In this document: positions 16,556-24,194 of the stretch, in pieces
Position numbering within the stretch: the first letter of the stretch is position 1
How the letters are laid out: each line of letters opens with the position of its first letter
From: Candidatus Nitrosymbiomonas proteolyticus
GTDB lineage: Bacteria > Armatimonadota > Fimbriimonadia > Fimbriimonadales > Fimbriimonadaceae
Reading direction: 5' to 3'
NCBI GenBank assembly: GCA_017347465.1
Contig: AP021858.1
Location: 620,001-684,000 of the forward strand
Length of the DNA stretch: 64,000 nt
Program-made: the position numbers and the translations under genes
The notes under the pieces: generated by a model
What the model saw: the letters and a program-made list of their open reading frames with translations, nothing else
Told to the model about the DNA's origin: nothing
Databases searched by the model: none

Positions 16556-17749
16556 TCATCTTGGGTTCTTGAGCCTGAGGTACAGCAAGCTCTCCATCCC
16601 GTGAGTCTGAACCATCCCGGTCATGAGGCTCTGCTCCAGTTCCGCGGTGTCGTCGAACGAGGCCGCCGCTTCGCTGTAGAGCGCCCAAGGGGAGCTTCGA
16701 CTGACGACTTGCAGGGAACTCTTGAAGAGCCGAACTCGAACCGCACCCGTCACGCGCCGCTGCACGCTCGACAGGAAGGCGTTGAGGTCCTCCATCAGGG
16801 GGTCCCACCAGAGTCCCCGATACGCAAGCTCGGCCCACCGCTGATCGACCAGCGCCTTGAAGCTGCGCTCCTCGTGCGTCATCACGAGGCTCTCAAGGGC
16901 CCGGTGCGCCGCGATCAGGAGCGCCGCGCCGGGACATTCGTAGTTTTCGCGAACCTTCAGGCCGATCAGACGATCCTCCATGACGTCGATACGGCCCACC
17001 CCGTGCGCTCCAGCCACGCGGTTGGACTCGAGAATGACCTCCAGCGGCGAGCCTGCTATCGCACCTGTCCGAATAGGAACCCCTTCTACGAACTCGATTT
17101 CGATCGTCTCGGGACCAGGCAGTGCGCTTTCCAGCGAAGCTGTCCACTGAAAGATCTCCTCGGGCGGGGCATACGAGGGGTCTTCGAGGCGCCCGCCCTC
17201 GATCGACCGACCCCAAAGGTTCTCGTCGATCGACCAAATCTTCTGTTTGCTTTGGCCTATGGGGGCCCCCACACGCTCCGCGTATTCGATCTCCCAGCTG
17301 CGCGTGAGGTTCCGCTCCCGGACAGGCGCGCGAATCGGGATGTCGGGGGCGAACGCGCGGAGCCCGAACTCGATCCGGAACTGATCGTTGCCTTTGCCGG
17401 TGCAGCCGTGTACGAACGCGTCCACGTCGCCCATTTGAAGGGCCAACTCCGCGGCGGTTCGAGCGATCAAGGGCCGAGCGATCGCGGTCGAGAGTGGGTA
17501 GCCGAAGTAATCGGCGTTTGCGGCGAGCGCTCTCATGCAGTACTCGCGAGCGAACTCCTCCTTCACGTCCGCGACGTGGTGGTCGGTCCCGAGAATCGCC
17601 GCGCGTTCCGTAGCCTGCTCGATGTCCTCGGCGGGCTGGCCGACGTCGACGGTAACGGTCGAAATCGAGTCGTAACCCTCTTCGCGAAGGAGCGGAACGC
17701 AAACCGTCGTATCGAGCCCGCCCGAATAGATAACCAGCGCCTTTTTCAT
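16556..17749 (-). CDS. argG: argininosuccinate synthase
   Basis: ArgG joins citrulline and aspartate using ATP. The 397-residue protein opens with KALVIYSGGLDTTVCVPLL, the SGGLDT P-loop of the N-type ATP pyrophosphatases. It carries HGCTGKGNDQFRIE, APVRERNLTR and the GRIDVMEDRLIGLKVRENYE block of the family. Length is typical. It is 102 bases upstream of argH in the same direction. Its own upstream neighbour is the PEP-CTERM gene, with a T-poor hairpin between them (17840-17869). Confidence 0.97.
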   Translation of the reverse strand: MKKALVIYSGGLDTTVCVPLLREEGYDSISTVTVDVGQPAEDIEQATERAAILGTDHHVADVKEEFAREYCMRALAANADYFGYPLSTAIARPLIARTAAELALQMGDVDAFVHGCTGKGNDQFRIEFGLRAFAPDIPIRAPVRERNLTRSWEIEYAERVGAPIGQSKQKIWSIDENLWGRSIEGGRLEDPSYAPPEEIFQWTASLESALPGPETIEIEFVEGVPIRTGAIAGSPLEVILESNRVAGAHGVGRIDVMEDRLIGLKVRENYECPGAALLIAAHRALESLVMTHEERSFKALVDQRWAELAYRGLWWDPLMEDLNAFLSSVQRRVTGAVRVRLFKSSLQVVSRSSPWALYSEAAASFDDTAELEQSLMTGMVQTHGMESLLYLRLKNPR

Positions 17750-17839
17750 GGTTGACGAGCGATCATTTTGGCAGGTTTTTGGCTCCGCGACCCGGCGGCA
17801 ACGGGACCCGGAGCGGCCAAAGGGAGTTGCTGAAAGTGG

Positions 17840-17869
17840 AACGCCCCGTGCCTTCCGGCACAGGGCGTT
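17840..17869 (-). terminator. hairpin after the PEP-CTERM gene
   Basis: On the minus strand AACGCCC-T-GTGCC pairs with GGCAC-G-GGGCGTT over 13 positions (one T-G pair) around a GGAA tetraloop, 25 bases after the PEP-CTERM stop. No long T tract follows (only CCACTTTC), so it may attenuate or protect the 3' end rather than terminate fully. Confidence 0.6.
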
Positions 17870-17893
17870 CTTGGAACAGGCTCCAGAGGAGTC

Positions 17894-18613
17894 TTAGGAT
17901 CGTCGGCGTCGGATGAGGCCGATTGCTCCGAGAGCGAGGGCCGCCATCGTCGCGGGCTCAGGGACGGCCGCAAGGTTCGTCGAACCCGCAGTGTTTAGCG
18001 CCTCTCCAACATCAGGCGTACCTGTAAATCCAGGAAACCCTTCGCCGTCGAAGTCGTTCCTCATCCAGTCGGCGGTCGTGTCCGTATCCACACCGTTCGG
18101 GATTCGGGAGGCTCCTCCGGGACGGAAAGAATTGCCATCGTATCCGGGGCCCAAGACTACGCTTGAGTAGTTGACATCGCTCGCTCCACCATCGGTAACT
18201 CCGACCGAGTCGACGATAGAGGTCCATGGAGTCACGTCGAACACACCGTCATTGTCGACGTCCAGGTCTAGTCCGACAACGACGCCCGAAAGGTCGGTGA
18301 CCAGGAGCAAAGTTATCGTTCCGTTCTCGAGCATTCCGGCAGAATAGGGCGTTACCCAAAAACCGCCGGCGTCAGTGGTTCCAACCTGAATGATCTCGTC
18401 TAGAACACCGGCTCCGGTGCTATCGCCTTCGATTTCCAGAACGAAATAGTTGGAGAGGTCGGAGTTTGCAGACCCAAAGACCTCGACAAACTCATTCGTA
18501 TCGGATCCGGTGTGGTCGGCGACGAACTCGTTGATGACGGGAAAGGCTTGCGAATTGGCGAAAGCCGTGAGCAGGCCAAAAGCGCCCGCAACGGCCAGAA
18601 TGCGATTCTTCAT
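17894..18613 (-). CDS. PEP-CTERM-anchored exported protein with lamin-tail-like domain
   Basis: A 239-residue secreted protein. The start is chosen at the ATG preceded by AGGAG; upstream in-frame codons give no signal peptide. A signal peptide (ILAVAGAFGLLTAFANSQA) is followed by PVINEFVADHTGSDTNEFVEVFG, which resembles the opening of lamin-tail (LTD) domains. A Gly/Asp/Ser-rich beta region follows. The C-terminus is a classic PEP-CTERM sorting signal: VPEPATMAALALGAIGLIRRRR, that is, a PEP motif, a hydrophobic helix and an arginine cluster. Such signals are processed by an exosortase; none is in this window. A plausible promoter lies at 18676-18704. The gene interrupts the arginine-gene series, with no functional link apparent. 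Confidence 0.85.
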   Translation of the reverse strand: MKNRILAVAGAFGLLTAFANSQAFPVINEFVADHTGSDTNEFVEVFGSANSDLSNYFVLEIEGDSTGAGVLDEIIQVGTTDAGGFWVTPYSAGMLENGTITLLLVTDLSGVVVGLDLDVDNDGVFDVTPWTSIVDSVGVTDGGASDVNYSSVVLGPGYDGNSFRPGGASRIPNGVDTDTTADWMRNDFDGEGFPGFTGTPDVGEALNTAGSTNLAAVPEPATMAALALGAIGLIRRRRS

Positions 18614-18675
18614 TTCTTGATGATCTCCTCTTGAGCAACGGTCAGATGATATCTGAACGATCCTTGGATGCCCAA

Positions 18676-18704
18676 AGAATAGCACCTCGGTTTTTGAAGT
18701 TGAA
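18676..18704 (-). promoter_or_regulatory. predicted promoter of the PEP-CTERM gene
   Basis: On the minus strand TTCAAC (18704-18699), a 17-base spacer, and TATTCT (18681-18676) with a TGC extended -10 just ahead of it. It lies 63 bases upstream of the chosen start at 18613 and would separate this gene from argDF transcription. Confidence 0.5.
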
Positions 18705-18749
18705 GCTCGTTAACTTAGCCTTTACGCAGAACAGGCAAAAGTACCTGCA

Positions 18750-20852
18750 TCAAGCTTCAACCCCCAGTACCTTCGACAGGAGCGCCTTCTGCGCATAGAG
18801 TCGGTTTTCGGCTTGATCGACCACTCGGCTCTGCGGCCCGTCGATCACCTCATCGACCACTTCGAAGCCCCGACGCGCCGGGAGACAATGCAGGAAGATC
18901 GCATCGCTCGACGCCATCGACATCACGCGCTGATCGACCTGGTACGCCTCGAACACCTTGAGCCTGTGCTCTTGCTCGTGCTCGTCGCCCATGCTGATCC
19001 AAACGTCGGTATAGACGGCCTTGGCTCCGGCGAGGCCCTCTTCGAGCGAGGCCGTTTGCAGGAGCCCCGGCGCGGGATCGAGCCAGAAGTTCTCCGGGCC
19101 GACGACCGCAAACTCGTACCCAAGCTGAAGGGCCAGCTTCGAAAGACTGCGGGCCACGTTGTTGCCATCGCCCACATAAGCGATCTTGACCTTCTCGGAG
19201 CCGAAATTCTCCTGAATCGTCAGCATGTCCGCGAGCGCTTGACACGGGTGTTCGAGTTCGGTAAGCGCATTGATGACCGGCGCATCGGAGTAATGCGCCA
19301 ATTCGAGCAAGTGCCGGTGCCAGAACAACCTCGCCACGAGAGCCGAGCACCATCGGGAAAGGTTCGACGCGACGTCTTTGATCGCCTCGCGCTTGCCCAT
19401 ATCGATATCGTTCCGAGTGAGATAAACCGGGTGGCCTCCAAGGTCACGAATCGCCGCCTCAAACGTCACGCGGGTTCGGAGCGAGGCCTTTTCGAAGACG
19501 AGCGCGACGGTTCTGCCGACGACCGGACGGACCGGTTCGGGCGCCCCCTTGCTGCGGCTCTTGAGGGAGCGGGCCAGCGCGAGAACCTCAGCCGCCTGAT
19601 CTGCCGAGAGGTCCTCCATAGCAAGAACGTCGTGGAGCTTCGCGGGTTCGGCGTGGGGGCTGGTTCGGACCGGCTGACGCTCCTCCAGCGCTGCGCGAAG
19701 CCGCTCGACCGCCTCCCCTGCTTGTTCCTGAGTGACGATCAGGGGCGGGACGAGTCTGAGGGTGAACTCGTCGGGTGCGTTGACGATCAAGCCATGATCG
19801 AGAGCGCGGAGGACGGTCTCCTTGGCGATAGGCCGCGAAAGCCGCACACCGAGCATCAGACCCGATCCTCGAACCTCTACGACGGGATCGCCGAGGCCGA
19901 GAAGCCTTTGCCGCAGAACATCGCCGACGGCGATCGCGTTTTCTATCAGCCGTTCGTCTTCGAGGGTCTGAAGGACTTCGAGCGCGACTCCACACATCAG
20001 AGCGCTCCCGCCGAACGTGGTCCCGTGTTCGCCGAGTGAGAGAACCTCCGCGGCCTCCCCACGAGCAAGACACGCTCCGATCGGCATCCCCCCTCCGAGG
20101 CCCTTGGCCAGAGTAAGGAGGTCCGGCAAGAACCCGTGCTGCTGGAAGTTGAACCAAGTTCCAGTCCGTCCGATCCCGGTTTGGATCTCGTCGAGAATCA
20201 GGAGCGCGCCGTGGCGGTCGCACAGGGCCCTTACCTCGCGCAAATAATCCGTACTCAGCGGAATCACCCCCGCCTCACCCTGAATCGGCTCCAGGGTGAT
20301 CGCCGCCGTGCTTTCGGAAAAGGCCCCCCGAAGAGCCTCGACGTCGCCGCGAGGCAGAAAACGAACGCCAGGAACCAGGTCGCCGAACGGTTCCCGGTAT
20401 TTGGGGTTGTATGTTACAGAGAGCGCACCGGCGGTTCTCCCGTGGAAGCCGCCTTCAAGGGCCAAGATTTCGGCCTTGCCGAGCGACTTACCGCGCTTCT
20501 TGGCGATCTTGAGTGCTGTTTCGTTAGCCGTCCCGCCGCAACTTGTGAAGAACACCCTCTCCATGCCCGAGAGCCGGCAAAGCCGTTCGGCGAGCCGAGC
20601 CGGAGGAGCCGTCAAGAGAAAGTTGGAGACGTGGGCTACGGTCGATGCCTGTCGGTTGATCGCCGAGACGAATCGCGGGTGGGCATGGCCCAAACAGCAG
20701 ACGGCGATTCCGGCCAAAAAATCGAGGTAGCGTCGGCCTTCGGTGTCCCACACCTCGCATCCAGAGCCCCTTTCGATTGCGAGGGGCAGCCGCGCGTACG
20801 TGGCGATCGCGTAGGTCGAGTCAAGTTCAAAGAGGTTGACGTTGGTGTTCAT
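18750..20852 (-). CDS. bifunctional acetylornithine aminotransferase / ornithine carbamoyltransferase (ArgD-ArgF fusion)
   Basis: One uninterrupted 700-residue reading frame with two complete enzymes. Residues 1 to about 395 are a class-III PLP aminotransferase of the ArgD type (GIAVCCLGHAHP, LILDEIQTGIGRTG, TLAKGLGGGMPIGA with the PLP lysine near 248, HGTTFGGSALMCG). After a short linker, residues about 405-700 are an ornithine carbamoyltransferase. It has a carbamoyl-phosphate loop SLRTR (usually STRTR), HPCQALADM, DVWISMGDE (the ornithine-binding SMG loop, which argues against acetylornithine carbamoyltransferase) and FLHCLPA. In the pathway these enzymes are separated by deacetylation of acetylornithine (ArgJ or ArgE), so the fusion skips one step. 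argG and argH follow downstream. A 5-bp GC hairpin (20863-20877) sits just before the start and no clear Shine-Dalgarno is seen. Confidence 0.93.
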   Translation of the reverse strand: MNTNVNLFELDSTYAIATYARLPLAIERGSGCEVWDTEGRRYLDFLAGIAVCCLGHAHPRFVSAINRQASTVAHVSNFLLTAPPARLAERLCRLSGMERVFFTSCGGTANETALKIAKKRGKSLGKAEILALEGGFHGRTAGALSVTYNPKYREPFGDLVPGVRFLPRGDVEALRGAFSESTAAITLEPIQGEAGVIPLSTDYLREVRALCDRHGALLILDEIQTGIGRTGTWFNFQQHGFLPDLLTLAKGLGGGMPIGACLARGEAAEVLSLGEHGTTFGGSALMCGVALEVLQTLEDERLIENAIAVGDVLRQRLLGLGDPVVEVRGSGLMLGVRLSRPIAKETVLRALDHGLIVNAPDEFTLRLVPPLIVTQEQAGEAVERLRAALEERQPVRTSPHAEPAKLHDVLAMEDLSADQAAEVLALARSLKSRSKGAPEPVRPVVGRTVALVFEKASLRTRVTFEAAIRDLGGHPVYLTRNDIDMGKREAIKDVASNLSRWCSALVARLFWHRHLLELAHYSDAPVINALTELEHPCQALADMLTIQENFGSEKVKIAYVGDGNNVARSLSKLALQLGYEFAVVGPENFWLDPAPGLLQTASLEEGLAGAKAVYTDVWISMGDEHEQEHRLKVFEAYQVDQRVMSMASSDAIFLHCLPARRGFEVVDEVIDGPQSRVVDQAENRLYAQKALLSKVLGVEA

Positions 20853-20961
20853 CGCCGTGGAGCCCGCAGAAAGCGGGGCCTCGCTGCCTCGTCCTGGGGA
20901 GACTTTAGGTTACCTCAGCACGATTCTTTTGGAGAAATGGACCGTTCCCGGCGGAAAAGCC

Positions 20962-20990
20962 TTGTCAGAATCGAAAAGAGCGCATATAAT
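20962..20990 (+). promoter_or_regulatory. strong sigma-70 promoter upstream of the small lipoprotein gene (P1)
   Basis: TTGTCA (20962-20967), a 17-base spacer and a perfect TATAAT (20985-20990). Transcription should begin near 20997, giving a leader of about 105 bases before the ATG at 21104. A second promoter-like pair lies downstream at 21035-21064. Confidence 0.82.
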
Positions 20991-21034
20991 TGGGATGCGA
21001 CCTCGTCCGCTTGGGTTCAAACCGGGTGGCGGTG

Positions 21035-21064
21035 TTGCGTTCTGGCGAAAAGTCAGGTTACAAT
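21035..21064 (+). promoter_or_regulatory. possible second promoter for the small lipoprotein gene (P2)
   Basis: TTGCGT (21035-21040), an 18-base spacer and TACAAT (21059-21064). Transcription from here would start near 21070, which would put the 21068-21083 hairpin at or next to the 5' end of the message. Confidence 0.5.
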
Positions 21065-21067
21065 CAA

Positions 21068-21083
21068 CCACCCTTCGGGGTGG
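21068..21083 (+). promoter_or_regulatory. 5'-leader hairpin with UUCG tetraloop
   Basis: CCACCC-TTCG-GGGTGG is a perfect 6-bp stem capped by the very stable UUCG loop, ending seven bases before the GGAGGT ribosome site of the small lipoprotein gene. With no T tract after it, a role in 5'-end stabilisation or in setting ribosome access is more likely than termination. Confidence 0.7.
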
Positions 21084-21103
21084 AAACAATGGAGGTGTCT
21101 CGT

Positions 21104-21235
21104 ATGTTCAAGAAGCTTATTGCGATTTTGTTTGTGGTTAGCGCTATCGGCGTGGTGACCGCAGGATGTTCCGGCGGCGACGCGGCCGATGGTGAGGGGG
21201 CGACTACCCCAGCTGCAACCGAAGAAGGCAGCTAG
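21104..21235 (+). CDS. very small lipoprotein (43 aa)
   Basis: MFKKLIAILFVVSAIGVVTAGC is a lipoprotein signal peptide with lipobox VTAGC. The mature part is only about 22 residues, acidic and Ala/Thr/Gly-rich, with no fold expected. GGAGGT lies 8 bases before the ATG; upstream in-frame starts lack a ribosome site. The gene is a self-contained unit: tandem promoters, a stable leader hairpin and a strong terminator at 21259, which suggests high expression. A similar but longer tiny lipoprotein is encoded at 62153. Its role is unknown; small lipoproteins of this kind can be abundant envelope components or signal peptides in other senses. Confidence 0.8.
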   Translation: MFKKLIAILFVVSAIGVVTAGCSGGDAADGEGATTPAATEEGS

Positions 21236-21258
21236 TCCCTTCCCAGGCAATGCCACGA

Positions 21259-21297
21259 GCCTCCTGCCGGTCGCCGGTAGGAGGCTTTGGTGTTTTT
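21259..21297 (+). terminator. intrinsic terminator of the small lipoprotein gene
   Basis: GCCTCCTGCCGG pairs with CCGGTAGGAGGC around a TCG triloop (12 pairs, one G-T), followed by TTTGGTGTTTTT. It starts 24 bases after the stop and also faces the end of the convergent lipoprotein gene. Confidence 0.92.
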
Positions 21298-21310
21298 GGG
21301 GTGGCCCGGT

Positions 21311-21904
21311 CTACGCTTTGCCTTCGAGGCTCGCTTGAAGTCGCAATTTGGCGTTTTCATAGGCTCGCTCAGCCGCGCTTAGCTGGTCATCCAGAGCCCG
21401 AACGGTCTCGTCCCGCTCCCTGAGCTTCTTTCTCGCTTCGGCAAGGTCCTTGAGGCCGATCCGATATCTCTTCGCGCCTTCTTCGAGGGCCACCCGCCAC
21501 TGAGCCTTGATCTCCTGGACCAAGAGAGCGGCGTCGATCCGTTCGATTTCGTGCCGCAACTCCGCAAGCTGCTCCAACTGGTCGGGAGTCGGCTTGGCGA
21601 CCTCCGAGAGCCTCCCCACCGCGTCCGACAACGCCATCTTCGCCGAGGCGAGCGCCTCAGAGCCCGAACGTAGCGAAACTTGCGTTGCCTTTTCTTTGGC
21701 CTGAGCGCAGGCTACCGCGAGCGCAGCCTGCAAGTCCCTCGCTTGGACTTCTAAGGATGTCTGCGGCGAAGGACCCGGCTCCGTCGGCTCCGGTCCGCAC
21801 CCCAGGATCGACCCCAGAAGAGCCCCGAACACCAGAACCGTCGAAGCCCGGACGAGCCGACCCGCCCTACTCTTGGAGCGCCGAAGCATTGACGCCATAC
21901 CCAT
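21311..21904 (-). CDS. coiled-coil lipoprotein of unknown function
   Basis: A 197-residue lipoprotein. A basic N-terminus and hydrophobic stretch end in the lipobox LGSILGC near residue 36. A Pro-rich spacer (PEPTEPGPSPQ) follows. The rest is almost entirely helical with heptad character and many Ala, Glu, Lys and Gln (for example IERIDAALLVQEIKAQWRVALEEG and DDQLSAAERAYENAKLRLQ), so a long coiled coil in the periplasm is expected. It lies 40 bases downstream of the sugar-nucleotide transferase gene on the same strand. No family recognised. Confidence 0.72.
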   Translation of the reverse strand: MGMASMLRRSKSRAGRLVRASTVLVFGALLGSILGCGPEPTEPGPSPQTSLEVQARDLQAALAVACAQAKEKATQVSLRSGSEALASAKMALSDAVGRLSEVAKPTPDQLEQLAELRHEIERIDAALLVQEIKAQWRVALEEGAKRYRIGLKDLAEARKKLRERDETVRALDDQLSAAERAYENAKLRLQASLEGKA

Positions 21905-21944
21905 TACTTTACGCCTTTCGGCCGGTCCTGCGTGGCGGAACGCC

Positions 21945-22874
21945 TCAATTCGGGACCGCTTCGCTCAAGATTTCGGAGTTGATCTGGCCGGTCCGCCGAT
22001 GGCCGCCCGCGATCAGGCAGCCAGAAAAGCTCCCGCCCTCGACCCTCGCGCCAGCGAAGACGACCGTGTTCTCCAGCTTCTCGGCCTTGACCCGCGCGCC
22101 CGGCCCGACCACCACATTGGGACCCAACTCGCAATCGACCGCCGCCGCCGGGTCGATCAACGCTCCTCCGCCCACCAAGTACGCCGAGGTGCTGAGAAAC
22201 GATTCGAGAGTGCCGGTGTCAAACCAATCGCCTTCGAAGACGCCCGCGCGGACGTCATTCCCCTGCGAAACCAGGGCTTGGATCGCGTCTGTGATTTCAA
22301 ACTCCCCCCGAGCGCTAGGCTGAAGCGTCGGCAAGACCTTCCAAATCGCCTCGCGAAAAAAGTACATCCCCGCCATTGCGTAGTTCGACTCAGGGTTTGC
22401 GGGTTTCTCGACGAGCTTCACGATCCGGTCCCCATCGAGGTTGGCTACCCCGAACCTGCGCGGGTCCTCGACCCACTTGACGATATTAAGATTCGCGCAG
22501 TCGGAATCGAGAAACCGCTCGGCGTGGCGCTGAAAATCCTCCGAATACACAACGTCGCCCAGATACAAAACAAACGGGGCGCCCGATACGAACTCCTCGG
22601 CAAACGAGAGGGCATGAGCGAGTCCTTTGGGCTCGGTCTGGCGCGCATAGGAGAGCCGGAGACCGAACTGCCTGCCGCCGCCCAACGCCCCGCGAATCTG
22701 CGGCTCATTCTCACCAACCACCACGCAAACCTCATCGATCCCCATCGATCGGAACTGATCGAAGGCGTATTCGAGCGTGGGACGGTTCGCTAACGGCAGG
22801 AGGGGTTTGGCGATTTGGTGGGTAATCGGATACAGACGGGTGCCTTTACCAGCGGCGAGAACGACGCCCTTCAT
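21945..22874 (-). CDS. sugar-1-phosphate nucleotidyltransferase (RmlA-like) with C-terminal left-handed beta-helix
   Basis: MKGVVLAAGKGTRLYPITHQIAKPLLPLANRP is the nucleotidyltransferase signature (GxGTRL...PKPLLP type). Conserved blocks include LYLGDVVY and VEDPRRFGVANLD. Residues about 240-309 switch to hexapeptide repeats (AVDCELGPNVVVGPGARVKAEKL), the beta-helix found in long RmlA-type and GlmU-like enzymes. The likely reaction is glucose-1-phosphate plus dTTP to dTDP-glucose; the exact sugar and nucleotide cannot be read from sequence. The ATG at 22874 is chosen because the motif begins there; a longer frame to 23084 runs through the divergent gene and has no family match. Confidence 0.88.
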   Translation of the reverse strand: MKGVVLAAGKGTRLYPITHQIAKPLLPLANRPTLEYAFDQFRSMGIDEVCVVVGENEPQIRGALGGGRQFGLRLSYARQTEPKGLAHALSFAEEFVSGAPFVLYLGDVVYSEDFQRHAERFLDSDCANLNIVKWVEDPRRFGVANLDGDRIVKLVEKPANPESNYAMAGMYFFREAIWKVLPTLQPSARGEFEITDAIQALVSQGNDVRAGVFEGDWFDTGTLESFLSTSAYLVGGGALIDPAAAVDCELGPNVVVGPGARVKAEKLENTVVFAGARVEGGSFSGCLIAGGHRRTGQINSEILSEAVPN

Positions 22875-22929
22875 CCCGGCAAGGATAGCACACCTCTTTA
22901 TGCTAAAATCGTGCGTGGGAGACCGCGCC

Positions 22930-24150
22930 ATGGAAGGTCGGGTCAAGTTCGCTCTATTCGTCGTGATCGTTGCCGGGGGCTGCGCAAAAGCCCCGCCTCC
23001 GACGTTCGATATCTGGAGCAACAAGCTCGGAGCGCCGACGCAGGCACGTTCGCGAACGTTCGAGGAGTACGTCCGCGCGGCCAACGTCGCCGAAAAACTG
23101 TTTCCGGAGTACGTGAACCGCGTTCATTTCACTCCGGGCATCCAGAAGCAGATCGTCGACGGGCTCGCTCCTACCCTCGAACGGCTCGCCAAGCAAACCG
23201 CCGAGCCCTGTGAGTTCGCCTTTCAACCGCTCGGACCGTTCGAGGCTCCGCCGCATCAACAGGGCTGGCGGCTGATCGGGCGCGCTCTCGCGTTCCGGAT
23301 TCAAACCTCCCTGCTCGAGGGGCGGGGCGAGGAGGCCGTCCGCGACCTCCTGCTTGCCACAAGGTTCGGTTTCGACATCTGCTCGGGCTCGGCCACCGAC
23401 GCTTCCTTGGGTCTAACCATCGTCGACGACGCGCGCCGGGCGTTCTTGCCCCACCTGCATCAACTCGGCGCGGAGCAACTGGAGCGGCTTTCTGCCGGAC
23501 TCAAGGGCGAACTCGACCGGCGACGCTCGCTTTCGACGGCGATCCACAACGAACACCTCAACATGCGCGAGGCCATTCAATTCGTTCAGGATAGCTTCCG
23601 AAAGGGCGAAGCGAGCCTCCTTTCGGAGAGGCTCGGACTCGACGTACAAGATGCCGTTCAATACCTCGACCAGCTTCGAGGCAAATCCGGGGAGGAACAG
23701 GTTGCGTACTTCAGCGGGTTTGGCAAGGAGGCGGACCTGATTCGCGAGTACGAGATGGGTCGCGCCGACCTCAACGCAAGGCAACGAGACAGCCTGAAGC
23801 CGCTCTCTCTCCCCGAGCCCAGGCCCTGGTGGAGGCTGTCGAAGCACCTTTTCTTCACCTTCGACTCGCTCCTGGAGGCTCGCGATCGAACGGTCGCCCG
23901 AACCCGGCTTCTGGCCGTCGAGGCGAGCGTCCTTGCTTCCGTCAAGAACTCGGGCCAAGCCCCGAGGGACCTCAACTCGCTTGCCGAGTCTTTGGTGATC
24001 GACCCCTATACCGGTCAAAAGCTCCTCTATCGAGCGAGCGGCGCAACGTACCGACTGTATAGCGTGGGCGCGAATCTTGCCGACGATGGCGGAGACACCA
24101 ACGAAGAACACGCTGAGCCCGACCTAACCCTCGAAGACTTCGGTCCTTGA
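22930..24150 (+). CDS. lipoprotein of unknown function
   Basis: A 406-residue lipoprotein: signal EGRVKFALFVVIVAGGC with the cysteine near residue 18. GGGAG lies about 8 bases before the chosen ATG; in-frame codons upstream would extend into the divergent nucleotidyltransferase gene. The mature part is mostly helical (FEEYVRAANVAEKLFPEYVNR, LLEGRGEEAVRDLLLATRFG). A C-terminal segment, ASGATYRLYSVGANLADDGGDTN, resembles the last part of prepilin-like or general secretion pseudopilin proteins, where YxLYSxGxNxxDDGG is common. Whether this is homology or chance is unclear. The next gene, DAHP synthase, is 45 bases away. Confidence 0.7.
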   Translation: MEGRVKFALFVVIVAGGCAKAPPPTFDIWSNKLGAPTQARSRTFEEYVRAANVAEKLFPEYVNRVHFTPGIQKQIVDGLAPTLERLAKQTAEPCEFAFQPLGPFEAPPHQQGWRLIGRALAFRIQTSLLEGRGEEAVRDLLLATRFGFDICSGSATDASLGLTIVDDARRAFLPHLHQLGAEQLERLSAGLKGELDRRRSLSTAIHNEHLNMREAIQFVQDSFRKGEASLLSERLGLDVQDAVQYLDQLRGKSGEEQVAYFSGFGKEADLIREYEMGRADLNARQRDSLKPLSLPEPRPWWRLSKHLFFTFDSLLEARDRTVARTRLLAVEASVLASVKNSGQAPRDLNSLAESLVIDPYTGQKLLYRASGATYRLYSVGANLADDGGDTNEEHAEPDLTLEDFGP

Positions 24151-24194
24151 GCGGAACCCCCGAAGGACAAAGGTAACCTCACACTCTAACCGAC

